DNA of 64,000 nt from Knoxdaviesia capensis (Eukaryota > Ascomycota > Sordariomycetes > Microascales > Gondwanamycetaceae): the NCBI GenBank assembly GCA_001510575.1, contig LNGK01000003.1:2173741-2237740 (forward strand), written 5' to 3'. The notes beneath the pieces were generated by a model that did not search any database, was not told the origin of the DNA, and saw only the letters and a program-made list of their open reading frames with translations. A program made the translations under genes and the position numbers. Positions 33,472-44,906 of this stretch are shown here, piece by piece (within the stretch, counting starts at the first letter, position 1; each line of letters opens with the position of its first letter).

Positions 33472-36015
33472 TTGAGAATCAGCCGTTCCCGAATCTTGAG
33501 CAAAACCCCCGTGTCCCCCGTTCTGCTGTTCCGGGCCTGCGGCCATGGCCGGGGGAGTATCTGAGACGTCGCCGGGCCCGACTCCCGCACTGGAGCTGCT
33601 GCTTGGAGTCATGGACATGAATACATGGCTAGCTGGTGCTAGCCCCCCATTTGGCCCATCGTTCTCCGAGCCTCCGACCTGTTGGTGATGTGATGGATGC
33701 ATCACAACACTCGAGAGGCCAGCCATTGACCCTATGGAAGCCGAGCCATCCATGTGGTACACTGAACCGAGAAAATGCAAATCTGAGCCGTCAAGTCCGT
33801 TGACATCATGAGGGTCGGCACCAGTGGGAGCGCCTTCTTCTTCTTCTTCTTCTTCATCGTCATCATCAACTTCATCCTCATCATCGTAATTACGGACTTC
33901 GGCATCAGTTGACGACCGTGGGTCACCTGGTCTTGAATGCTGCCGGCCGTTCATACCAGGACCTGCACCAGCTATACTGGACGATCCCACGGGACGATCA
34001 GTGATAGCTTTCACCAACACACCAGTGGAGGTGGCAATCATAGCAATGGCACGCTCGAAGATCTCGGCGTTCTTGCTAGACAGGCGCAAACACCAGCGGT
34101 ACTCATCAAGCTTGCGAGCGTAGAAATCAGCCTCATCGCGTGAAGCGGCGGCTGTTTCCCACAACAGGGAGATAAACGAGCCGACAAGAGCAAAGTTGTA
34201 CTTGGAAGCTGAATGCCAAAACGACTGCATGTGTTCGGGGCGGAGTTGGTTGACAAAGTCGAGGGCGTTGACGAGGCGCTCGCGAGCAGCAAGCCGGCAT
34301 ACGCGAATGAGTTCAGGACGGTTCTCGAATTCCAGGGCTCGGACAATCGGTCGGTGGAGGGTGATTTCGGCAGCATAGTAGGCCAGATGCAAATAGCCCG
34401 TCGAGGATAGCTTCCGCATTGTCAGATTCTGCAAACGTAGACTTTCCGGGACATTGGTAAACCAATGCTTCAAGCGTAGTTGAAGGGGCTTGGCACGTTG
34501 CAGAACCCAACCCACGCCAAATGATGCGTTCTGTCGCATTTCGGATTGGGCTCGGCTGGTGTAAAAGGCCTGGAGAATATCGGACAGGATTCGGGTGAGC
34601 GCAATCATCTCACAGAACAAGACTCGGCCCTTGTCCACCTCGGTGCTTCCCTCCTCATCGTCGTCATCGGCAGCCTTTTCCGGGAAATCAGCCTCATCCA
34701 GCTGCTTAACGTCCCAGTCAGAGGATGATATATGCGATGGACGACTGTGAACGAGCGAACCCCACTTGTCAGCCATATAGAGCCCCCAGGCTAATCGTTT
34801 TCGGAGGCGTCGTTCCCATGTTGGCAATCGCCAGCCCGTACAGTCCAGGTGAAGACCAAGATCCTGACCCAGCCCCACCAACTGGGATATAGCGGCCCAG
34901 GAGTCTCCTTCGGGACGCTGTAGCAGTAGCAAGCCGGCTTGAATGGTAGAGAGTTTCGGCCGGTGGACAACATCGCTCATAGTCTTAAAGGCAGTCTCTT
35001 CCAGCTGGGCAACATCGGGTTTGGGCAACAGGGCAAGCTCCGCATTATACGACCACCAGTTAAGGGCCAAGATGTACACGGCAGCAAGGAGCGGTGGAGA
35101 AAACTCGCGGTGGGTGCGGGCATACTTTTCCAGAAACACTCGCTTGTGAAGAATGGGGAAAGTAGGGTGGACTATGCGAAAGTATAAGCTGACCAGAGCT
35201 TTTCCATGAGGGGCAACCAGAGACTCTATACGGTCGAGGTCGTTCATTTCTTGGTGGTGATTTCGGGTGCCCTCATCGGGAGACAAAATGAAGGCATTTG
35301 AACCAACTCGGCGCAACACCGACATGGAATCGACGGGAATATCATCGGATTCGTAGGGGCCTCCAGATGGCCACAGAGCTATAAGACGCGGTTCATAGAC
35401 GGATGAAGGACCTAGAAGGGAGCTGTGGCGGTGGTTCTGCAAGCCGAGAGTTTTTCGGAGGAGAGAGGGGCCGCGAAGGTCGGCATAATCCTTGATCGGA
35501 GGATCGGTGCGGATGGTGGTGGGAGTTACGGAGGAATCGACGGTTTGTGCTGGAGTTACATGGTCTGGGTCAAGAGGCAGGGGCTGCTGCGGTGGTAGCT
35601 GCTGTTGCTGCTGCTGCTGGAGGAGTGAAGCGGAGACTTGAGCGTGAGCCTGTTGTGAGGTTTGAGACTGTTGAGATTGTTGAGGCTGATTCTGAGAGGA
35701 AGGTTGAGAAGTGGTGGCGGCAACAGCACTTGACCCGCCCTCGCCGATTCTCCGTTTCTTCTTGGGGGGGTTTTCCAGAAAGGTGCATGGTTGACGGTGG
35801 AACTGGCACAGAACGCACTTGAAGTCGTTCTGGGCAACTTCACAGCGGCTTTTGCGTTTGCGACAAGCATCACAAGGACGCCGGGGGCGGGTAATGGGGA
35901 TGGCATTTCCCGAGGCGTTGACGCCGGACACGGTAGCGGTCGCGGTAGCGGCGGAGGTGGAAGTGCTGGCAGAATTGTGCGGTTCGGGAGAGACGGCGGC
36001 TGTTGAGCCGTCCAT
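33301..36015 (-). CDS. Zn(II)2Cys6 transcription factor, DAL81/TamA-like
   Basis: Nuclear regulator of 904 residues in a single exon. The zinc cluster is complete: RRPCDACRKRKSRCE with Cys48, 51, 58, then Cys67, 70 and 77 in KCVLCQFHRQPC (spacing 2-6-8-2-6), followed by a basic KKKRR. The fungal-specific transcription factor domain covers about 260-560 (LYFRIVHPTFPILHKRVF, LAAVYILALNWWSYNAEL, HRPKLSTIQAGLLLLQRPEG, KRLAWGLYMADKWGSLVHSR). Combined with CVLCQFHRQ-CTF and IKDYADLRGPSLLRKTLGL, this matches what I remember of the DAL81/TamA group, which acts with pathway regulators on allophanate, urea, GABA and other nitrogen genes. That assignment rests on recall without a database search. Flanking regions are low complexity: Gln runs at about 110-150, an acidic DDDDEEEEEEE stretch and a Q10 run (CTG repeat, about 33437-33468) near the C-terminus. 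Confidence 0.93.
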
Positions 36016-37910
36016 TCTGGGAGCGGGGGGACTGGATATCTAGGAGCAGTCAAGGTGGTGTTGTCGCAAGATCTTTTTCTCTTTTGAGGTTGTACAATCA
36101 ATCTTATCGCCAACTGCTATGGGGGCCGTTGTCGGTGAAGCATGCTCTGTGGCGTGGATGCTGTTGGATGTGTAGCTGTCTGTGCCTGAAGGATTTCGCC
36201 GGACAGAAAGTATCAGAAGAGGCCGATACGTGGTACTGGAAGACAATGTGATTCAGTACCGACAAAGAGGATCGAACTGTGAATATCAGATTACCAGATA
36301 TTGGCGGCACACAAGTTCGTTGGGTTTATGGAGGGGTGGAGAGCTGTCACCGTGCCAGGTGCCACTGAGACTCGATAAGAAGTGGACCAATACGGATGAT
36401 TGGGTGAAGAATGATGATATGAACCTATAAGGAAACTATATCGGAATAATCTAAGGATATAAACCCCCAAATTGACATGCGGTGAGGGGAGATAGAAAAA
36501 ATATATACAGGAGAGAGATGGAGGGAAAAAGGCGAGATTGGAGAAAATAGAGAGAGCAGCACTAGACAAGTTACAAGAAAAAAAAAGGGAGCTAGCCCTG
36601 AGCTACGGATATAGAGAAAAGATGAGATAGAAGCTAGAAAAGAGAAAGGAAGAAAAAAAAAAAAGGAAAGAAAAAAAAAAGAGGAAAAGGAACTGATTGG
36701 AGGGAAGGTACCGCAAAACGACTGACAGAACGCTATAAGAGAGAGATGTGGATTTAACGGGGGGCGGTGATTTGCTAAGGCGCGGTTTAATGCAGATATG
36801 GGGGCAACCCGACAGAGCGGATGAATGGTGGAGGCCGGGCTGAGAAGGAGCGTTGAAGAGTGGGTGGGAAGTAAGTGAAGTGAAGTGTCAGTTTGAGGAT
36901 TTTGAGTGGGAACTGGGATATTCTAACGTTCACTTATATATCCGGAGAGAGTGAGTCTGGAGATATGCAATAAAGAGGTGAAGATGTGTCTTCTCCGAGA
37001 TGAAGATAGTTGAGTCGACTCGAGCGAGGCTGTCGTGAAGTTATACTCGCTGAGATCATCACGGCAGGTACTCCGAGTACACTCCTTCCTGATCAATCCG
37101 TGAGGCAGTTACTGAAACCAGAGTCAGCCCATTTTATTGATCCAAGACGATCGCGCCTTCTTCCACCGTTGTGAGGCCCGGCTTGAAGTGGAAGCCGCGA
37201 TCGAGACGGCGTGATCAGCTGCTAGAACGGGCTTTTCCAGCGTGGAAGTTCCAGGGTCTGGCCCGTTCCCGCCAAAGCCTCGGGGCCTTTAACGGGCAGG
37301 GGCAGCTCAACCTGCTACAAGTTCCTGCCCTCCCAACATCCACACATCCACCCACCCCACGCTCCTGCCCTTGGATGAATCCCCCCGCGCGCGGGCAGCA
37401 CCAATAGCCGAACAGCCCCTTCCGTCACACTTTGTTTTTTTTTTGCTGTTGTCTCTTTGGCTATCTCAGTCGCTCCTTCCCCTGCCCGCCCCCAACAATG
37501 GCCCTTTAGCGAAAGCGGCGCCCGAAGGCGTGGCGCCGGCAAAAGTGAAAAGAAGACCACGCGAAATCTATCCCAAGTCCACCCATAACTTATCGCAAGT
37601 TCGATTTTAGGACTAGCTTCGCCAAAACCCGTCCCTCACATATTTACTCGTTTTGGCCTCGCCTTGTGTATATTGTGATTTCTTTTTTAATCTTGGATAG
37701 AAGATGTGATATTTTCTCTTCTAATTCTCCGACTATCGGCATCTCTATCAGGTCGAGAGAGATCACGTTCCGACGACTTCGATGTGTCTGTCGCCTTCAC
37801 AATAACATCCTGGAGTCGTGTAATAGCACAACACGCCCATGTGAAGTTATCAGCTAAACGCGACTTGCCAGCTCATTCAACTGTCATTAGTTGTATCTTC
37901 ATCAGCGCCG
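36016..37910. other. Upstream region of DAL81-like gene, no gene seen
   Basis: 1.9 kb. The stretch about 36470-36720 is purine-rich on plus (pyrimidine-rich on the regulator coding strand). Remaining sequence is of mixed composition with no supported frame. Confidence 0.55.
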
Positions 37911-40315
37911 TTACTCGTTGTCCTCCATTCTGATTCCCCCGAACTCGTCGTCATCGTCATCGTCATAATCGCGGCTGTTTGATGGCGGAGCATATGTGCT
38001 CGGAAAGCTCTGAGCAGGTGATGGCCCGTGAGACCTGTCGGTCTGTGGGCCCTGCAATACTGGTGATCGCAATTGTGACTCTGACTTCTTGACTTCCGAC
38101 TTCTGCACGACAGGTCCAGGCCCAGGATTTCCTCGACTGCTCCCCGACACCGACAACGATGCCATGTCACTAGTAAAGACCCCCATCAACGGGTCATGGG
38201 TGCTTCGGTGACCAGCCGTCGGCTGATTGGATTCTCTTCGGGCCGGAGCCGGACGCGGCGGCATGGCAGGTGGAGGTGTATCTTCCGTGATCGGGTCCAC
38301 GTTGGCCAGATTGGCCAGACGTGTCTCACCATGGTCATCTCCGAGAAAATCGATCAGATTTCCGCTCTCACTTCCCGGTGTCTCGACTGAGTCTCGGCTG
38401 ATTGAAATCTCTTCGGCTTTGATATTGGGAAACCCACACCGAGACAGAATCTGGCCGGTCAAGGCCGGATATCTAAGATGGCCGTTGACCGACTCCGACA
38501 GATTGATGTTTTTCACTCCACGAACACCCTTCACCGCCTGCAGCCCAGCCACTCCAAACTGGAGACTGTGGGCGCGATACAAGAAGCCGAGGATATAGTC
38601 GTTGGAGGAATAAACGTTGAATACCTGGCCTGACACCACGCTGGTCACAGTGCGCCAGTGGTCCAGGTCTGAGGGCATCGGCGCTCCGATGAGTACAACC
38701 TGGTCGATGAGCCCGAAAGCCTTCCGTTGGGCCAGAGATCGGAGACAGGAGTAGATAACACGCGCCCCGAGAGAGTATCCCACAAGCGTTACAGGGCGTT
38801 CTCCCTGAACACGGTTGATCAGGGCATCTGCGAGCACGCGGCCCGCCTTCTCTGACCGGTTGTAGGCGAGGTTAAACGGGTTGTCGATCTTGGCCGCCAC
38901 GCTGAGCATGTACGCGGGCCAGAGAGCCGCCCACAAGCTGGCCAGCACCGTGCGCCGGAGGATCTCCGACTTCACGGCGCTCCACGCGTATGATTTGACG
39001 AGGTCCTCGAGCGACGTGCCCAGAGTTAGGAGAGTGTCCATTTCGTAGCGTAGCGCAAACACTTCGGTCTCATCGCCGAGAACCTTCCACGGCTTCTGTA
39101 CGTCGTCGGTTGCTGTGAGCCAGCCGTTGATGCCGATGGTCAGCCGGAGTCGGCGGGCGTCGTTTCCTTGAAGGGGGATAAAGCGGAAGTCTTCAACCTC
39201 CTTGGCGTAGTTGTCCATCATTTCTCCCTATTTTGCCTGACATCAGTATATGACGGGTCACACATAGTAGATCATCAGCCATGGCGTCTTACCGTCATCT
39301 TGGCACCGTAAGCGCCGAACAACGTGCCAACCAGTGCAGCATTCATCCAAAAGATGCCCAAGAAGCTGGCAACACCCCCGAGTCCCACAGTGCCCATAAT
39401 GCCGCCGATAGCACCCGCAACGACCGGCGCAGCCAGGCCGCCCGTGATGCCAATGGCGACGGCACCGGCCACGGAAGCCAGGCCCACCTTCCACATCCGT
39501 CCAGACTGGGCGTCCTGGCGGCGCTTCTCCGCCTCAGCATCTGCGGACATCCGCGCAGCCTGCTGAGCAGCGCCGCCGGCACCACCCTGCTGTGCAACGG
39601 CCATCAGCTTCGCGGCGACCTCGATCTCCTCACGCACCAGATCGGCCTCCGAGAGGTGCAGCGACGTGGTCAGGTACAAAAGCATCACGCGCGAGTGCGC
39701 GGAGTACGCGCCGGTGGCCAGCACGACCAGGACCATGCAGCTAAGGATATCCCGCCGGTCAGCCAGGTCCAGCGTGGTCAGCCGGGTAGACACCGGCGGG
39801 TACAGCCCCGCCAGGCTGTCATCAGCGGCCAGATCCCCGTCGTCGGGAGCACCACCCGCGTCCGCGAGCCCGCCAATCAGGTCGTCTCCGCGGTACGGAT
39901 TTGCAGCGCGCGCAGCATCCAGGCGCTCCCGGCGCGCGGTCCGCACGGCCATGAGCTCCGTGGTGTCCGGGGCCTGCAGGAGCTTGCGCAGGGTGGCGAG
40001 CAGCTCGTTCGACCAGGCGGTCAGATGGGTGCGGGCGGCGGCGCGCAGCGCGCGCACAGACGCCGAGGGCGGGCCGGGTGGGGGCGGGCGCGCGACCGCT
40101 TGGCCGCCGCCGCCGCCGCCGCCTGGCTGGCCGTTGGTCAGGGTGTCGGTCGAGCTCGAGCTGTCCCAGCCGTCGTTGGCCGCGGGTGCGGGCTTGAGGT
40201 CCAGTTGCGCGGCCTGCACGGCTGTGATCTCGGTGATCAGGTCGTACAGCGCTTTGCGGCGCGCGCGGTTGAGGACCACCAGCAGGTGCTGGGGGTCGTC
40301 GGCTAGTGGGGCCAT
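37911..40315 (-). CDS. DUF726 family alpha/beta hydrolase (TMCO4 / yeast Mil1-like)
   Basis: Membrane-associated putative lipase/esterase, 779 residues. Exons 40315-39293 and 39227-37911; the 65-bp intron (GTAAGA donor, AATAG acceptor, phase 0) joins GAYGAKMT to GEMMDNYAKEVEDF. Using the nearer CAG acceptor would give a stop, so AATAG is preferred. The N-terminal part has a Gly run and helical segments. Residues about 285-340 form a long Gly/Ala-rich hydrophobic region that likely spans or hairpins in the membrane. Exon 2 has the hydrolase core: TIGINGWLTATDDVQKPW, VFALRYEMDTLL, the nucleophile elbow VTLVGYSLGARVIY (Ser about 493), VVLIGAPMPSD and the late NVYSSNDYILGFLYR. The C-terminus is a disordered acidic tail. 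Yeast YFL034W (MIL1) is the best known fungal member; substrate unknown. Confidence 0.9.
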
Positions 40316-41368
40316 GAGCACGGGAGATCCGATCGGAGGTCAGGGGTCCTGTGGTCAAACTACTGAACTTAGGTGGTAATTATCTTGTGTTTGAGCGTTT
40401 TGACTTTGAAAGAATGTGTGCAGTTTGTGGTGAGAGCGCGGAGATGAAGTCAAGCCACATCTGTTCGTATTGATGCAGAGCGCCGCCTCAATCCTGAGCT
40501 GTGTTTGCTTGCTGCCTGGCGGGGTGAGAGTGGTTCAAACAGGGTTGTCCTGCTAGTGGAGCATTTCCAACAGCAGGGGTTTTGGCTGGGATAGTGAGAC
40601 AGATGCAGTTGTGTGCTTCACCACATTCATTATTCTCACTGCATTCTCCCAAGACACAGGAGTTTTGAAGTTCGGCGATCAAGAGTGCAAGTCCTAACCC
40701 TAGCTATTTCAACACGTGACTTGAGTGGGATGTTTGCTGTGGCGTTGGCATGGCTGGGAGGTCACTTGAAGTGAGGAACAGATATAGGCAAGATTATATC
40801 TATTCAACTATGGCAGCGGATCGATAAGAGACAGCAAAGGATTCGCTGCGAGTGTTGATTCAAGCTATTTTTGAATTTCAGAGCAAGAACTTCAGTTTAG
40901 CTCTTGATTTCACCTTTCAACTGATGGCAATCCATAGAACAAAAACGTGAAGCTCTGACGATAAAAAAAAAGAGGAGCTAGTGGGATGCTGATAAGATAA
41001 GCAGGGCATTGTCAGCACCTGAGATCCGAGGCATGAGGAAAGTCAGGTCCAGGGTACCTGGTATATGCACATACTGTGCATTTATATCACATGTACCTTG
41101 TACATCTCCTCCACAGTAATTGGCGGGGCACCACCACAAAAAACCTGCTTGAAAAAAAAAAAATCACAAAAAAGTTTATACCACCAGCCCAAAAAAATAG
41201 CCCACCAAAAAAAAGTTTACTGAAGTTTTTTTTTCGTGCAGCTTTTGCTTCTTTTTATTTCCTCTCTTCTTCCCTCCTCTTAATCTTTTCGTCTCTCCTC
41301 CATCTTCCCTTTTTCATCACCAATTTCCTTCTTCTCTACCCTAATCCCCCCGTTAATCATCATTCATC
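40316..41368. promoter_or_regulatory. Divergent promoter region, DUF726 hydrolase / SSB
   Basis: About 1 kb. The last 130 bp before the SSB start (about 41237-41368) is a strong C/T tract, preceded by A-rich stretches (41150-41215). No reading frame is supported. Confidence 0.65.
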
Positions 41369-42163
41369 ATGGCCGACGAGGTGTATGACGGTGCCATCGG
41401 CATCGACCTGGGTATGTTCTGTCCATCTCTTGCCTTTTTCCAATTGAAACCATCTCAAGATTCAAGAGAGGGCCCCTCTTAAAATTTCAATACTGACTGG
41501 ACTGCTTGCTCTTTTCACATACAGGAACCACCTACTCCTGCGTTGCCACTTACGAGGGCAGCAATGTCGAGATCATCGCCAACGAGCAGGGTAACTTCAC
41601 CACCCCGTCGTTTGTCTCCTTCTCCGACAAGGAGCGTCTGATTGGTGAGGCTGCCAAGAACCAGGCCGCCATGAACCCCGTCAACACCGTCTTTGATGTC
41701 AAGTTAGTATACAAACCGAACTCTTTGTCTCTTTGACGGCATCTACTGCATGCTGATGGTAGCTGTGGGCTTATGCTACCATTGGGAGAATACTATACCC
41801 ACTGCCTAATGTCAAGATCTAAATTACTAACCTGACTTGTTTGCATAGGCGTCTTATCGGCCGGAGATTCGAGGACCCTACCGTTAAGAAGGATATGGAG
41901 TCGTGGCCCTTCAAGGTTGTTGATGAGGGTGGCAACCCCAAGGTTCAGGTCCAGTACCTTGGCGAGACCAAGACCTTCTCTCCCCAGGAGGTCTCCTCCA
42001 TGGTCCTTACCAAGGTTTGTTCATATCTCCACCAATCGTGATATGTGGAGGAGGGGATGGCGGGGTTCCAGCAACTTTTTTTTTTTTGGAGCCCCTGTCT
42101 GAACCTTCCGACTGTCCTTGCGCTGTATTTGTCTCTAACCATTCCATTTTTTTCTCTACAAAC

Positions 42164-42199
<36 letters not shown>

Positions 42200-43709
42200 A
42201 GGTCGAGAAGGCTGTCATCACCGTGCCCGCCTACTTCAACGACAACCAGCGTCAGGCTACCAAGGATGCCGGTGCCATCGCTGGCCTGAACGTCCTCCGT
42301 ATCATCAACGAGCCCACCGCTGCCGCCATTGCCTACGGTCTTGGCTCCGGAAAGTCCGGAAAGGAGCGCAACGTGCTCATCTACGATCTTGGTGGTGGTA
42401 CCTTCGATGTGTCCCTGCTGAACATCCAGGGCGGTGTGTTCACCGTCAAGGCCACTGCTGGTGATACCCATCTTGGTGGTCAGGATTTCGACACCAACCT
42501 GCTGGATTACTGCAAGAAGGACTTCCAGCGCAAGACCAAGAAGGACCTGTCGGGTGACCCGCGTGCCCTTCGTCGTCTCCGTACCGCTTGCGAGCGCGCC
42601 AAGCGTACTTTGTCCAGCGGTGCCCAGACCACCATTGAGATTGACTCTCTCTTCGATGGTGAGGACTTCACCGTCCAGATCACCCGTGCTCGTTTCGAGG
42701 AGCTGAACTCGAAGGCCTTCAACGGCACTATCGAGCCCGTTGCCACTGTCCTCAAGGACGCTGGCATCGAGAAGCGCCAGGTCGATGAGATTGTGCTGGT
42801 CGGTGGATCCACCCGTATCCCCCGCATCCAGAAGCTGCTGTCCGACTTTTTCGATGGCAAGAAGCTCGAGAAGAGCATTAACCCCGACGAGGCCGTTGCC
42901 TACGGTGCCGCCGTCCAGGCCGGTATCCTCTCCGGCAAGGCCACCTCGGCCGAGACTGCCGATCTGCTGCTGCTCGATGTCGTGCCCCTGTCTCTGGGTG
43001 TCGCCATGGAGGGCAACATCTTTGCCCCCGTGGTCCCCCGTGGCCAGACCGTGCCCACCATCAAGAAGCGCACCTTCACCACTGTTGCTGACAACCAGCA
43101 GACCGTTCAGTTCCCCGTGTACCAGGGCGAGCGTGTCAACTGCGAGGACAACACCTCTCTGGGAGAGTTCACCCTTGCTCCCATCCCTCCCATGCGGGCT
43201 GGTGAGCCGGTTCTCGAGGTTGTGTTCGAGGTCGATGTCAACGGTATCCTGAAGGTCACTGCCACCGAGAAGACCTCGGGCCGCAGCGCCAACATTACCA
43301 TCAGCAACTCGGTCGGCAAGCTGTCGTCGTCTGAGATTGAGAACATGATCAGCGGTATGTCCTCCTTTTTTTTCTTTCTTTTCTTCTTCTTTTCTCTTTG
43401 TGTGACTGTTTATCTAACACCCCTATCTTCTCCCCTACAGATGCCGAGAAGTTCAAGACCAACGACGAGGCTTTCAGCAAGCGGTTCGAGGCCAAGCAGC
43501 ACCTCGAGAACTACATCACCCACGTCGAGGAGATTGTGTCCGACCCGACTCTGTCCCTCAAGCTCAAGCGCGGCCAGAAGGATAAGATTGAGTCGACCAT
43601 CAGCGATGCTATGGCCGCTCTCGAGCTGGAGAACTCGTCGGCTGAGGACCTGAAGAAGCAGGAGCTTGCCCTCAAGCGCCTGGTTACCAAGGCCATGTCG
43701 ACCCGTTAA
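41369..43709 (+). CDS. SSB1: Ribosome-associated Hsp70 chaperone, Ssb type
   Basis: Cytosolic Hsp70 that binds ribosomes and nascent chains together with RAC, 614 residues. Exons 41369-41411, 41525-41702, 41849-42014, 42166-43354 and 43441-43709; all joins restore family sequence (GIDLGTTYSC, FDVKRLIGRRF, VLTKMKEIAEAK, MISDAEKFKTND). ATPase signatures: IDLGTTYSC, IYDLGGGTFDVSLL and VGGSTRIPRIQKLL, followed by the linker LLLLDVVPLSLGVAMEGN. The MADEVYDGAIGIDLG start, KRTFTTVADNQ and a short C-terminus without EEVD separate Ssb from Ssa and BiP. Codon choice (GGT, GTC, AAG, CGT) differs from the strongly GC3-rich neighbours, as expected of a very highly expressed gene. Several introns near the 5' end are common in fungal Hsp70 genes. 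Donors of introns 2 and 3 are less usual (GTTAGT, GTTTGT). Confidence 0.98.
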
Positions 43710-44871
43710 ACACAACGAAAACAAATGAACAAAAAGAAACGATAAACTGTTAAAAATAATGCAGAATCCTTCCTTTAGGTGTTTCTAGTTTTTTCTTCTC
43801 TCTTTTTCTCGGGTTGCTTATTTGGGTTCCTTTTGCTCCTCTCTCACACTCTCCCTTTTTCATGTTCTTTCCTACTCTCTCGAAGACATCAAAGATATCT
43901 GGTCTCTTTTCTCTCTCTTCTTTTCCCCTGCTGTTTTTCCGAGTAACTCAAACTGTGCTCATTGGGTCTTCTTCCTCTATACCTTGCTCCTATGTATGCC
44001 CTAAGTAACGGGCTTCTCCCACTGGCTTTCTCCTCCCCATCTTTTGAGTCTGTATCTGGCTCAAAGACCTCCTGCACACACATCTTTTTCTTGAGATAGT
44101 GTGCGCCTTTTTTTTCTTTCTAACGATAAACATGGTTTTATTTGTCTCTCTCAAAGTATAAAGAAAAGTTTTTATCTTCATGGGGGTTGTCTCCTTTTTT
44201 CTGTTATGTGATTTTGAAAACCATGTTTCTTGTGGGGGATTTACCTTTGGTAGAGGAAGAATGAATAAGACTTTTTCTTGCTTGAACTTATGTGTGTGTG
44301 CATGTGCTTCATAGAGTTGAGTGTATGTGCTTATGGCTAGTGTTCGCTTCCTGTAATTTGATGCATCGGGAGTCCTAGATTATGTGTGTGCCCAATACGG
44401 ATGTCGGAGTGAGGTAAGAAGTGAAAGTAAGTCGGCCGAAAACCTTGGACGAACCATGAAATATCTTAAGGTGGGCTGCACCCCTTTTTTATACGTGCTT
44501 CACGTCTACGGGAGGCTAAAAGGATGTAAGGAGAGGTGGAATGGAAGAATGTCTGAATTGGACCAGGTCATTTATCCACTAGGCGGAGTTCCAGTCGGCA
44601 GGGACCCGGCCATATATCACGGAGCGAGCCTCAATCCACCACCACAGTGATTTCCCGGCTCCGGCGAGATACCACTTCATGCGGTGTATCTCGGACTTGG
44701 AAATGAGTGCATGAAGGCCGGGACTAGCAAACGCGCGCAGGAACGGGGAAGCCTTGGTGGAAGCGAGCGTACATGCCAAGATGTGCCACGGGCTACGGAC
44801 TGCCCCGTCCATAGCGGGATTTCTTGCGGCCGGGATGGCATGTGCGAAGCCGGCGGCAGCGGCGGAAGAGC

Positions 44872-44906
<35 letters not shown>

